The notes below the pieces were generated by a model. It saw nothing but the letters and a program-made list of their open reading frames with translations. It searched no databases and had not been told where the DNA came from. From the NCBI GenBank assembly GCA_008933995.1, contig WARS01000033.1, positions 3,469,813-3,533,812 of the forward strand: a DNA stretch of 64,000 nucleotides, in the 5' to 3' direction. Below are positions 22,880 to 34,450 of the stretch, one piece after another. The position numbers and the translations under genes were made by a program. Each line of letters starts with the position of its first letter. Within the stretch, counting starts at the first letter, position 1. Source of the stretch: Datnioides undecimradiatus (lineage: Eukaryota; Chordata; Actinopteri; Lobotiformes; Datnioididae).

Positions 22880-23520
22880 CTAGCAGGCCAGAAACTGAGG
22901 CAGGTTGCTAGCAGGACCAATACTGGCTGGCCAGTCACTGGGAGAAGAGCTGCTAGCAGGGCCATTGCTAGCAGGCCGGACACTGGGAGGGGAGCTGCTA
23001 GCAACGTTGATGCTAGCTGACCTGACATTGGGTTGAAGGCTGCTAGTAGAGCCAATGCTAGCAGGCCCGACACTGGGAGAGCTGCTAGCAACATTGATGC
23101 TAGCAGGCCTGACACTGGGAGAAGAGCTGCTAGCAACGTTGATGCTAGCTAACCTGACACTGGCTTGAAGGCTGCTAGCAGGGCCAATGCTAGCAGGCCG
23201 GACACTGGGAGGAGAACCGCTAGCAGCGTTGATGCTAGCTGACCTGACACTGGCTTGAAGGCTGCTAGCAGAGCCAATGCTAGCAGGCCGGACACTGGGA
23301 GAGCTACTAGCAACATTGATGCTAGCTGACCTGACATTGGGTTGAAGGCTGCTAGCAGGGCCAATGCTAGCAGGCTGGACACTGGGAGGAGAGCTGCTAG
23401 CTACACTGATGCTAGCTGACCAGACACTTGGTTGACGGCTGCTAGCAGGGCCAATGCTAGCAGGCCGGACACTGGGAGAGCTGCTAGCAACATTGATGCT
23501 AGCAGGCCAGACACTGGGAG
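22880..23520 (-). repeat. Minisatellite of about 90 bp units in LTR element
   Basis: Degenerate tandem units of roughly 90 bp, with GCTAGCAGGGCCAATGCTAG and GACACTGGGAG motifs, repeat several times. On the minus strand they stay open in two frames. One (22880-23584) gives SVRPASI, GPASSLQ, NVASSSP repeats; the other gives LLALALLAA-type hydrophobic repeats. Unit length is estimated by eye. Confidence 0.8.
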
Positions 23521-23579
23521 AAGAGCTGCTGACAAAACTGGGGCTAGGTGGAGAAGCAGGCTGATGACTGGTGAGCATG

Positions 23580-23830
23580 AGCATGATGGAGCCCGAGCTG
23601 GCTGACCGACTGTCAGTGAGGCTAACGAACTCCTTCAGCCAGTAAGGTAGGGAATCTACACACTGCGGTTTAGCAGCCGCCTTTTTCTTAGCCAGCCTTA
23701 GAGCTATCTCCTTGGCTTCAGCATGGGGGGGTCTTCAGCCAGTACTTGTGCAGCTCGTCCAGATCATGACACAGTTCACGGCATTTTGCATCCCCAAGCT
23801 TGCCTGCTGGGTCCATTCTTGGTCTTTGCA
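23580..23830 (-). pseudogene. Gag-like amino terminus in LTR element
   Basis: Directly inside the 5' LTR a minus-strand frame reads MDPAGKLGDAKC, then DLDELHKYWLKT. After a one-base shift in a run of seven C residues (about 23728) it continues AKEIALRLAKKKAAAK, DSLPYWLKEF and SLTDSRSA. It looks like a short Gag-like start. A related DNA stretch (TTCAGCCAATGAGGTAGGGA) occurs at about 49269-49288. Function is not established. Confidence 0.45.
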
Positions 23831-23833
23831 TTC

Positions 23834-24285
23834 TGTCAGGACTAGGCTATGGGGTGAGCTGGACCCAGACGCAGGCAGGCACAGAGATGCACAAAGATCT
23901 TTCAAACGTTTATTTTAAAGGGCTTAGGCTTACGGATGGTCAAGGCAGGCAGGGTCAATAATCCAGGAAGTCAGTCCAAACAAAGCATGGAAGTATTACT
24001 CCAAAAACCAAAAAAAACAGAAATCCAAAAATCTCTATGACTATGGTCTAGGAATCATGGAAACTAACATGGCAAAACATGAGGTCTAACACAATAGCTA
24101 ATGCAGCGACAGAGAACAAAGGCAATGGCAAAAACTTAAATAGGCAGGGGAGGGCAGCAAAATGAGACACAGATGAAATCAATGGGCTAATCAAAGGTAA
24201 GGAAACAAGTAGACAACTAACACACCAGGGAAAAAACTCTTCAAAATAAAACAGGAAACAACAAACTCAATTCAAAGCCATGACA
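23834..24285 (-). repeat. LTR (5' copy)
   Basis: The right LTR, 452 bp. In the element's direction it is followed by an interior leader whose first frame begins near 23826. Confidence 0.88.
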
Positions 24286-24290
24286 GGTTG

Positions 24291-25478
24291 TCATGCATGC
24301 CTGTGTAAAACAGTATCCTTTGTGTGTGTAGAGCTGGCTGCCTCGGTTGTTAATGTGGTTTAACATTTGCCAGGCTAAATTAATAGTAGGGGCCACCTCT
24401 TAAACATGCCTTTTAAAATGAGAAATTTGAGTTAGTCCAAGGTATTTAAAATCAGACGCTACCACTACAGGTCCTGATACTTGCTTACAACTCTTCTGTT
24501 GCTATAATTTTACTGTTCAAAGACTTTATTATTCCAGGCCATCTTTTAATAATTAGATAAATAAAATAAATTTGTACTTGGTCAACTCTCTAACTAATCC
24601 ACATGAACCCCATTGGGGCTAATTTAGCTGTGCCAAAACTGATGAATTTATTTCTGTAATTTTCCATTGCATTCGAAGTAAGTATTCAACAAGTGAGGTG
24701 TTGTTTCATAATAATATGAAATTCCATCCCTCCACTAATAAAACAGAATTGATTTATCGAGATATTTTAGAGAATATGTGGTTCAGTGAGTGCATTGATA
24801 GGACATTGTTTATACCACAGTAGAAGCAAACTGAGTCAGTGATGACTGGAGACTGATAATTGTGCTGAACAGTGTCAAACCACAGACAGACTAAGGCTTG
24901 CACAAATAAGGGCAAGGCTATTTAAGTGTACAAGACAACCGTTGGCAGCTGTTTACTGTAGTTGTTTTTGTGTAGTGAAACCCTAGAAGTTACCTTTCTT
25001 CAGTGTAAGCTCCACAGTGTTGTAGTCAATGCACAACTTGCTTCTGTAATTTCTGACTTAAATAGTTACCGCAAATAAAAAAGCAACATTCATCACTTTG
25101 AAGTTACCCATCAAATTTGATATAATTCAGTATATTTTTACAATTATAATATTATAATTCAGTATATTGTCATCTGCAGCCAAAACAAAAATGATGGAAG
25201 AGATGACTTAAAATTGTGTTAAAGTTACATTTACTATTTGTGAATTTATTCATTTCTTACGTCAGTTTAAAGCTTTGTGTACCAAGAAAGAAATTCAGAG
25301 ATGCACTACCACATTCAATACACAGATGCATGTCTATAACTGAATACGTACAGTAAATGAGACGAGTAACAATTAATGTAATTAATTAATTTAATTGTTT
25401 ATTGCAGAAACTTTCTCAAATGTAAATCATCAGTGTCTAACTAACAAAAGCATAACTGACAGCATGTGAAATGATGAC
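24291..25478. other. Intergenic, includes a duplicated AT-rich segment
   Basis: No gene seen. The stretch about 24660-24830 (TTTTCCATTGCATT, GAAATTCCAT, GACATTGTTTATACCACAG) resembles 26318-26466 and marks an old local duplication next to the split pseudogene. Confidence 0.5.
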
Positions 25479-25843
25479 TCAAAAGAATTTAGAATTGGTA
25501 AAATCACCTTGAAATATTTTCCCAGAAATGATCATTCTGAAAGCAGATCTGAACCAGCTGTAGAAGAAGGCATAGACCAAGGGACTGAGCATTGAATTTG
25601 ACCATTCAAGCCACTTAAATGCTGCAATCACAGAAACTGGTATTGTGTAATTAGTCAGTGAGTTAAAGGTCACACAAAGATAGAAAGGAGTCCAGCAACA
25701 TTTCAATCATGGGGACCGGTATAATGTAGTTACTCAAAGGGTTAACAGTGATGCAAAAAAAGAACGAACTCCAGCAGATCAGAAAAACTCCCATAACTAT
25801 AGCCAGAGTTTTAGTGGCCTTTCTCTCCATCTTACTGATTGTT
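25479..25843 (-). pseudogene. TAAR pseudogene, 3' part, with TM6 present twice
   Basis: Two TAAR pieces are joined. The upstream piece (25843 to about 25703) runs from [12 protein letters not shown] through TM6 and extracellular loop 3 (GVFLICWSSFFFCITVNPL, then IIPVPMIE). The downstream piece (about 25700-25479) starts again in TM6 ([20 protein letters not shown]) and continues to the C terminus. TM6 is therefore duplicated and the frame changes at the join. The first CWxP is damaged to CWSS and the fingerprint reads NSMLSP. It is probably the 3' end of the locus whose 5' half lies at 26497-27050. Confidence 0.9.
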
Positions 25844-26496
25844 GTATAAATAACGGGAAATTGTGCATACCATGAAAATGACACCAGGTGTCCCATGGTT
25901 GCTCTATTTTTCTGTCTTCCTGGAACTCTATTAGCTTCAACTACAGGGATGCTTAATCTTCCTGGGGACCCAGGGGGCATGTCACACCGCTGTTTTCAGA
26001 CCTTGACGGCATCTCTACATTTTGGTGAGGAAAAGTAACATAATGCCTGAGGAAAATGTGCTGTTGGATTTTACCAGCAATCTTAATTTTGATATATGTT
26101 ATGCAAATGCGAAAACATACGCTACTAAGCACAAAACTGTCAAACCGATTTTGTCATTAACTTGTACTTAACATTAACATGTATGTAACACTACAGATCT
26201 TGCATAGAATATAAATAAAAAATGTGTTCCATGTGCTCCCTTTTGTGGCACACGTAATTTGGCTTTAACAAGAAATGTTTCATAAAGCAGTCTCTGGTGG
26301 CCTACGCCTGAATTTTCCATTGCATTGAAATATACGTATATATTTATGCTTTTGAATATACTGTGAAATTCCAATCATCCATTAACAAGATTAAAGATAT
26401 TGTATTGCCATTTTAAAGAATACCTAGTTCATATGGTACATTGATGGCTCTTTGTTTATACTGCACCGGACGTAAGATGTGCAAGGGCCATGAAAA
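25844..26496. other. Foreign segment splitting a TAAR pseudogene
   Basis: About 650 bp without receptor homology separates ICL3 from TM5 of the pseudogene. Part of it (26318-26466) matches 24660-24830. No transposon ends are evident. Confidence 0.5.
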
Positions 26497-27050
26497 AATA
26501 GTAAAAACTGCACCCATAATTACTGAACTTGTATTTTGAAATATGACGCACCTTTTGTTGGATTGTCCTTGGTTCATTCCCCGAATCGTGATGCCAATTC
26601 CAACAAGAGCGGAAACAGTCCAGCTCACCAGGATCATTATCAAAACAACAAAGACATTTATTTTAGTTCTGTACCTCAGAGGATGGCACACCGCATAATA
26701 TCAGAATAGATGATGTGCACAGAACTATATCAAAGCAGCTACCAACAAGATACCAACAAGAGCTTACAGCCAGTATAGTGCTAAAAGGCAAAACTATAAC
26801 CCCAACAAGCAGGTCAGCCACAGCCAGAGAGAGGATGAGGTAGTTTGTAAGAGTGTGGAGCTGTCTAAAATAAATGATTGACAATGACAATTATTACGAG
26901 AAGGTTTCCACACATTATAAGAACTGACGAAGAGCCAACAAAAATGCATAATAAATATGTTGTTGTGGTGAGTGCTGTCACGCCAGACACATTGGCTGAT
27001 TAATACTCGAAAACATAATCAGACCTGTTTACATAAAATGTAGATTCCAT
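26497..27050 (-). pseudogene. TAAR pseudogene, 5' part
   Basis: First-subfamily receptor starting MESTFYVNRSDY with a stop at codon 17. TM1-TM3 follow ([32 protein letters not shown]). A 26-bp deletion near 26700-26703 then removes ISVDRY and shifts the frame. After it come [16 protein letters not shown]4 and the start of TM5 (CVIFQN), where homology ends. It keeps the ancestral ATG that the 2591-3601 gene lost, which makes it useful for polarising that change. Confidence 0.92.
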
Positions 27051-29525
27051 GCATAAATGATCATAAATAGTGAGGAACCATCGCAAGTATGCCTTAAATC
27101 AAGAATATATAACACAACAGCATCTAGTGTTCTGTGGAGAGACAATGTTAGTTGCTGTAAGTGCTCATTATATTTCACACCATGCCTATTCAGTTTGTTA
27201 ATCCGTACTGATAGTAATCCTCGGGCTGTGTGCTGCTGAGCGCACACGAATTACTTTCATTATTCTGAGCTCATTTGCATATCACAGTCAAGGAGTGGCA
27301 TTTAATGATGGTCAGTATGCTGACTACTTCTTTGCGAATATGTAATCTCCCAATGAAATACATAGCGTCAAGCCACGTCACAACTATATCACAAAACCAG
27401 TTACTTTCAAGCAACTAAACTGCACCCAATAGTTGCCATAAATTCTTGTAACTATTTACTTCATCCAGGGCCATGAAGCAGCATGAAAGCAGTGAAAACC
27501 CTCAAAAAAACTCCCCCATAAATAATCGAATTTCTGCTTATCTAGAAACAGAGGTAGCATTTTTGGTGAAGTACATTGGACACAAACCAGAAATAAGAAT
27601 TTGTTTTGTTGCATTTAATGTTCTTATACAGGAATAGAATACAGACAAAAACATGGACAAGAAAGCTCAAAGTTGAGGTTTGGGGCTATATTCTTTACAA
27701 CTTTTTAGACAACGGCTGAAAATCTTGTTTTTGCTTTTGTTTCATATTTGACACCCTTAATCTGTTTCAGTGATGCGACAATGAAGCAAATGTTTTGTAC
27801 TGAAATGGAAATTAGAATTGAAAATTAGTATGGTGGTGCCAGGCAAATGTATTCATAACCTTATTCAGCATGTTCTAAAATACCAGGGCAGAAATGAAGG
27901 CAACTCTACATGTTTGGTTATTTTCAATATACATGGTTAAATAAACACATCTCAAGTTGTCATCTTTTAATGCCATTCACAAAACACAATTTTAAAAAAT
28001 GTCTGACTATGTACTAAGTTGTAACAATAAACTATATTGTTGGAGGAGTGCACATAATAAATTGACATGTCTCAAAATCTTAGAAATGGAACTGGAATGG
28101 AATGGAAATGGGCAGTTTTAATCATGTGGAGAGCTGGAGAACTTTTTTTTCCTGGACCACAATCATTGCATGTCAGAATCCAGCCAGGATACTATATTAT
28201 TATCTATCCCACGTTTAAATATGGTTTAAGTTTTTTAGGAGGTTTGATGAGGTACCTGTTCAAAGTCAGTGTAACACTTATGGTGGCAGCTGGAAAAGCA
28301 GCAGGAGTAGGTGAAAGAAGCTATGTAGGCTATGAAACAGTGTACTGTATTAAGCAGCCGCTATCACCATGGTGAGGAGAAGATCTGATGGCATATATTC
28401 CCAAATGATTTGAGTTGCAACAGAGAGGGAGAGATTAGTCCTTTTTTACCTTTGACATTAAAACAAGGTTGGTTTTCCTCTCAAAGACCTCGGATCTTAT
28501 CTCAACTAACTGAATGTAATGTCAATTCCTGGGACATGAGAAAATACCTTGGTTTTCCTCCTCTAGATGCTCTATCATAAGTGTCTGTAATTTACAGATT
28601 TTCCTGACGAACTTGTCAGCAAAAAGCTGTAGAACATTACAGCCATTATCTACAGAATCCTGAGGCAAGGTACTGAGCAGCTACATGCAAGTTCAGTTTG
28701 TGTGCAGTGGTTGTAGAGTTTCAGCCTGACCATCACCTGATTGGACTGGTATACAGGCCTCGCCATGTGAAATTACTTTCCTCTAAATCTTCATGTTGTA
28801 AATCCTTACTAATTTTCACTGATGTTTTTTGGTCTTGGTTTTCAGAATCATGTTTCTGTAAACATGTGAGTGGATTAGTAGCATTCAACCTTTTTGTGCC
28901 TCTTTATAGTAGTGAAGAGTCAAATGTGCATGCACCAGGGCATCCCTGATACAAAGCAAGAGTGCCATTCAGTCTGTATGTACATTTGCTGGTTAAGCAC
29001 CTTTCATTCTAATGAAACAGTCAAGGGTTTAATGCACCAGTAGGAGGTTTTGTCCTTGTTCTTTCCTCCAAACTCAGTCAAAAATATTTGATGGTAATGA
29101 CCTTTACACCTAATGTATCAAATATTGCCTCTTATCACATCTGTAACACACCATTGTGGTGGAGAATTGACCTCTCTGAGGCCCTTTGTTTTGACCTTTT
29201 CACAAACAAATCAAGCTGATGTATGTTCATTTATGACAAATAACCGTAACATTGCCTTAAAAGGGATCCACATTTTAAAGGCCATCCTTTACATTAAGTT
29301 TATTATTATGTATCATTTTCTTGAGCAGTCCACAGCAAATAGTTTTCTACAATTACGTAAGTTAAAGAATTTACATCAGTGAGCAAACACTGCCACATCC
29401 AATGTCAGGAGAACAATATAATATTCCTTTACACACACTGTACACTCTTCACAGTGTTTTTTATATTCACAATTCAACTGTGTGAAAAGCAGTTAAAAAA
29501 TGTATTGCATATACCTGCCACTCCA
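27051..29525. other. Pseudogene flank and intergenic DNA, no gene seen
   Basis: The first 260 bp resembles the 5' flank of the first-subfamily TAARs, including GTCAAGGAGTGGCATTTAAT at 27287-27306. From about 27400 to the next stop codon I see no gene, repeat or RNA. Confidence 0.5.
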
Positions 29526-30515
29526 TCATGACAGTTTGGAGTTTGTGAAATCGCTGTTAAATATTTGTCCAGATATGATCATTCTGAACGCTGCCCTGAA
29601 CCAGCTGTAAAAGAATCCATAAACCAATGGATTAAGCATTGAATTGGACCAGCCGAGCCAAACAAGAGTTTCAATCACAGGTGATGGGACAGAATAATTA
29701 GTCAAAGGATTGATGGTTAGAGAGAGAAAGAAAGGAGTCCAACAGAAAAGAAAAACTCCCATAACTGTTGCCAGAGTTTTGGTGGCCTTTCTCTCCATCT
29801 TACTGACTGTTGCTGCAGACTTTGTGCTCTGGATGCTGCGAGCCTGTCTCTGTGCCACAAGGAAAATCTTCAGGTAGATACAGAGCATTATGATCACTGG
29901 CAGGTAAAATGAGACAACAGAGCCAATCGTATTTGAATTTGGAATATGAAATATGAAACACCTTCCTTCACAGACAGTATGTTTAAGTCCTACAAATACA
30001 ATGCCAAATCCAGATAGAGTAGAAATACTCCAGCTCGCCAGGATCATGACCACAACAACACATCCATTTATCTTGGTTCTGTATGTCAGAGGCTGACACA
30101 CTGCATAGTATCTGTCAATAGAAATACAGCATAAGTGGAGAATTGATGCTGTCATTAGTGAGATGTCAAAGCTGCGTCGCATTTTGCAAACTAAATCCCC
30201 AAAATATATACAGGACTTTACAGACAGTGCCATGTTGTACAGCAAAACTAAAGCGCCAACAAGCAGGTCAGCCACAGCCAGAGACAGGATGAGATAGTTA
30301 GTGGGAGTGTGGAGCTGTTTGAAGTAGATGATGGAGGTTATTACAAGAAGGTTTCCACTGATTGTGAGAATGGATAGCGTGCTGCCAATGAACATGTATA
30401 AAAACACACGGACTGTCGAAGGGGTTATTGCCATTATGCAAGCGCTATTTCCTGATTCATGACAGGAATGCATGACCTTAACATTACCAGTCTTGTTGAT
30501 GATTTCAGGTTCCAT
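29526..30515 (-). CDS. Trace amine-associated receptor (TAAR), intact
   Basis: A 329-residue receptor starting MEPEIINKTG, with a glycosylation site NKT at 7-9. Asp2.50 is at 83, Cys3.25 at 110, Asp3.32 at 117 (SFDISLMTASI), then [12 protein letters not shown]6 is CWTPFF and TM7 is NSMLNPLVYGFFYSWF. Position 5.42 is Gly. ICL3 lacks the NTTCQ insert found in several neighbours, a trait shared with 57515 and 63103. It stands between the two subfamilies. The sequence before the ATG reads TTGTCTGAATCC where related genes have a splice acceptor (ACAG), so a 5' intron, if ever present, has lost its acceptor. An inverted CCAAT motif lies at 30847-30857. Confidence 0.95.
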   Translation of the reverse strand: MEPEIINKTGNVKVMHSCHESGNSACIMAITPSTVRVFLYMFIGSTLSILTISGNLLVITSIIYFKQLHTPTNYLILSLAVADLLVGALVLLYNMALSVKSCIYFGDLVCKMRRSFDISLMTASILHLCCISIDRYYAVCQPLTYRTKINGCVVVVMILASWSISTLSGFGIVFVGLKHTVCEGRCFIFHIPNSNTIGSVVSFYLPVIIMLCIYLKIFLVAQRQARSIQSTKSAATVSKMERKATKTLATVMGVFLFCWTPFFLSLTINPLTNYSVPSPVIETLVWLGWSNSMLNPLVYGFFYSWFRAAFRMIISGQIFNSDFTNSKLS

Positions 30516-33500
30516 GCTGTTTGGATTCAGACAATTTGTGTAACAAATTTGTTTTCGGTGAAAGATTTTGAATGCAGCTATATCTGGTGCAAATTTACAA
30601 TAAGTTATCTTTAAGCATAAGGGAAATGCTTCCTGGGAAAAAAAGTAATTTTTGTTCTATGCTACAGACCTGCCTTCCCAACTCACTTTCTGCCTACATA
30701 CGAGAATAACTATCTACTGCATACAGTATTGTTCCTGTCGTCATCTCTGACCATATTGTCTCTTTGAACCGCTCACATACCTAAATATCTCCAACTTGTG
30801 ACTGTGTTTGACTTTAGGTAAACCACTTCCCCTGAACACTGCCTTGTCCAATCACAGCTTAGCAACTGTACCCAGGCCTTGCATGAAGATTAGATTCTAC
30901 CTACATAAGATCAAGGAAGTGTTTTATTAGTTTAATGTAAATACACACCATGATTTTCACAGACAAATGATAGGCCCTGTTTGTGTCAGCCTGAAGTAGC
31001 AAACGGGATGTGAGATGATGGTTTACGTGATTATCGAGTATTAAGACGTTCGGAGGGCCAGTGGACTGCTTACAGTTTCTGTGTTACAGTTGTTGAGTTA
31101 GTTTGTTAATGAGGTGCAATAATTTGTAAAATATTAGCACAGTCACATGTGATTGTTTCTGCTGTTCCTTAATGCAGCACACTGCAAATGCAAGCAGTAG
31201 CTACGAGATATAACTGCTGCGAGTAAGTGTACTGAGTTTCATTGTGCGATCGCCATCACACAAACATCTTTAACTCTACCCAGTGCACATGTTGTATAAA
31301 ATGTTGTTATATATAAATATCGCACTGTTACTTAGTGTTCCAGTCATTTCACTCCTAATATCCCCTTTTCCTCAAATGCAGAGAAGTTTTCTCACCTTGC
31401 TGGTTTGCCAGTGTTGTATCTTGTACACTAGAACTTCAGAACGCACCATGAAGCGAGTTACGAAAGTTAGCATGTCAACCTTGGTGTTTTGTGTCTATCG
31501 CTGCTAATCAGAGGTGGAGTCAATGAATGCCTGTGACTACTGCAGAGTCATTTGACCTGGGTTCAAATGTCAGTTGTCGCCTTTCACAAAGGCCAGATGT
31601 TAGCGTGACAGGGGCGTAAGTTTACATGTATGTCTATATATATGTTGGGAAGAAGGAATACGATTTCTTGTTATGAATTAATAGTATTAAACATTTTATT
31701 TATTTTATGACAGATTTGACTTTTCTTTTTCCACCCCAAATCAGTCAATACTCTTGTACAGCTAATGTTGATGACCTGTAAAATGTTGTTCTCAAATTCT
31801 GAATTAAGATGTTTAAATGTTCAATGTGTAATTTTCTGCCACTAGGATCAGTCAATCACGACAATAACAGAAGACGCAGTTTGATGATGTCATGAAGTAG
31901 CGTGGGGTTATTGCAGTCAGCTTCTTCCAATTCTTCTAATTGTTCAGGAGGTCTGAAACCAATAAAAATGCTAAACAGAGCAGTTTCACCTTAAAAATCA
32001 AGTTTTTCAAATGCTGTTTGGTGGACACAGGTTGGGGCTGCGGGTTCTGCTGATTCTGTTGATTCTCTGATAACATAAGATCCAGAAGTCTGATAAATAA
32101 AATATAGAGAGAAATATTCAAAATGGTGAGAGCAAATATCTAAACAGTGTATCACAAAAAAATTGGGTTAAATCTCACTAAAAATGAAATTTATGACTTA
32201 TGGCAGACATGCATCACAGTGTAGGATGAACAAAGGGGTGCCATAATAACGCCATTAACAGGTGACTACATTTAACAGGTCACACACTGTTGTCTTGATA
32301 AAAATGACAAATTTCTTTGGGTCTGAAATTTGTTATTACTTGTGATGATGTGATAATTGTGACACACACTCAACAACATACATTGGTCTACTTGTTTTTA
32401 ATACTGCAAATAAGTATAAGTGATAAAACTACTTTAACTTACAGTGTATTTAGTTTGGCCCTTGCAGTTTGTTTACTGTCTGATGCAATGATATGATGCA
32501 AACTGACACCTCTCCTATTAGAGGTGTAAATGACTTTTGAGTCCTTGGTCCCTGAGCTGCTGTGGCAGTGCACAGAGCTCTGCATGTACCCTGAGTGCAT
32601 TGAGCAGTCCCTTCTATGGAATTGCCACGGGGCAATATTGTTATGTTTATATGTAAAATACTTCTAACAAAGTTAGAAGCAGAAACAAAACAAGAACAGC
32701 TGAGTGACAGTAACAGTCACTGGTTACAGCCAAAACAACTGTCATCATTATTATGTCAGAGTCAGGGTCACGTCAGGTCATTTTGTTATATTTGTCTTCA
32801 TATCTGAAATCTGATTATCAACTAAACACCATACATTATGAATTAAACTATGCTGCTTTACATTGTTGACTGATTTTACATTGTTAACACAAGATTTCAA
32901 TGTTTCCAGACACTCCTTTTTAATAGTACTTTCTCACCTTCCTTCTCAGACAAACCTTGCAAATAGTCAGGCCTTACGCCCAATACTTCCTGTCTTGCCT
33001 GTCATGGTGCATCTTTACATGGTCAAAACTCTTTGTGGGCTTTAGTTGGCAGGGTTCCAACTTTAGTTTGGAAAGATTTTGCTTGGAGAAAATTCATGTT
33101 CTGAGAACCATGAAAGTTTATACAAAAATTCTGAAGCCATCCATGGAAATGCTATTACACAGAATATGGGAAAAGTTTTGACTTGATACAGGAAAGTAGT
33201 AGGGATCAGACCTGATATTTATGATATGAGACCTACATTTAGTGACTTACTAATCAGGATGAACTCAGCATTCCTGTATCACAACAGTAATGCACAGCTA
33301 TAGGAAAACCTGTGCCACCATGTTCTACACCACTGCCTGGTATGGTAGCAATAACTAAACAAAGGCTCTGCATTACCTCCCTGTGGGACATAATCAACGC
33401 ATGACCCCTACTGTGAAGCAGGGTTTGAGGTTTGCGAGGTAACTTGAGACTGTGAACCACTTATTATGGTGGTTCATTCTTACTGGGGTACATCACCATG

Positions 33501-33570
33501 GTAACTAACGCTGCACACCTAACCAGCTCTGCAGAAGGTTATATTCAGGATAAGAGATCACTGTAAAGCG
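30516..33570. other. Intergenic, no gene seen
   Basis: Three kilobases of AT-rich DNA with only short chance frames. A CCAAT-type motif (TCCAATCACAG, 30847-30857) near the TAAR start is the sole candidate element. Confidence 0.5.
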
Positions 33571-33685
33571 CTGCCTTCTCACCACTGTTGGGCCTCATAC
33601 AGACAACAGGCCCCCGACAAGGTTTACGACCTGAGGTCTGATACAGATCAAAGATTGCAGACCAACCAAATGGCTGCTCTCTTTG

Positions 33686-34063
33686 TCTAAGACCTGGGAG
33701 CCAGGTCTTAAAGGTATGCAGGACACCTCCATCCCCATTCACTCTGCTGCCCCCCTGCTGGGTGCAGCCCCCAGTTGGACGGAGCCATTAGCATCCTGGC
33801 TGCTCCTTATCTTAGACCTATGGGCCAGAGCACACAGGAGTGGGGGACACCTCCGCCCCTACCTGCTCGGCCACCCCCCTGGTGAGCGCTGGCCCCCAAA
33901 CAGCACGGGAACCACCAACACCCCGCTCCATTTGTCTTAGATCAAAGGGCCAGACCAGGAAGGAGCACAGGCTATCTCCGTCCTAACCCCCTCTGTCGCC
34001 CCCCCCCCGGTGGGTGCGGACTCCCATTGGACAATAGCCGCCAGTACCCTGCTGTGCGGCCAG
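33686..34063 (+). repeat. About 125-bp tandem repeat, three units
   Basis: Units begin with TCTAAGACC, TCTTAGACC and TCTTAGATC at 33686, 33810 and 33935, spacing 124 and 125 bp. They share GGGCCAGA, GGACACCTCC-like and CTGCTCGGCC-like blocks and are C-rich. Confidence 0.8.
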
Positions 34064-34103
34064 ATGTTTGCAGGTATATTACCTGCACTAACCCTCACAA
34101 CTA

Positions 34104-34450
34104 GGCTCCCAGTCTGTGTCTAGCTCCCAGCTAGTCACGACGTAAAAGGGAGTGAAACCTTCTTCTACCAGGCTCCCAGTCTGTGTCTAGCTCCCAGCTA
34201 GTCACGACGTAAAAGGGAGTGAAACCTTCTTCTACCCGGCTCCCAGTCTGTGTCTAGCTCCCAGCTAGTCATGACGTAAAAGGGAGTGAAACCTTCTTCC
34301 ACCCGGCTCCCAGTCTGTGTCTAGCTCCCAGCTAGTCACGACGTAAAAGGGAGTGAAACCTTCTTTCAAACGGCTTCCAGTCTGGGTCTAGTTGACTTCC
34401 ACATGAATCCCAACTAGGCACGACGAAAAAGGAAGTAAACCACTTCGAAC
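34104..34450 (+). repeat. 67-bp tandem repeat, about five units
   Basis: Units start with GGCTCCCAGTCTG at 34104, 34171, 34238 and 34305, with a diverged one (GGCTTCCAGTCTG) at 34372. Spacing is exactly 67 bp. Each contains CTAGTCACGACGTAAAAGGG; the CACGACGTAA core resembles a CREB/ATF-type site. Confidence 0.92.

Larger units (their letters stand above)
21073..24290 (-). mobile_element. Young non-autonomous LTR retroelement with TSD
   Basis: Two direct repeats (21078-21531 and 23834-24285) begin TGTCA and end TGACA. By eye they differ at about six substitutions plus small indels in about 450 bp. A 5-bp duplication, ggttg, flanks the insertion (21073-21077 and 24286-24290). A polypurine tract on the minus strand (GAGGGGGGGG) abuts the left LTR, so the element points to the minus strand with the right copy as its 5' LTR. 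The 2.3-kb interior lacks protease, RT, RNase H and integrase, so it depends on another element. A degenerate relative lies at 48.8-50.1 kb. Confidence 0.88.

Noticed and set aside
21670-23136. Long minus-strand frame of 488 codons as a host protein gene
   Set aside because: It starts at a non-ATG codon, is mostly a 9-bp minisatellite that is open in other frames too, and lies wholly inside an LTR element with a target-site duplication.
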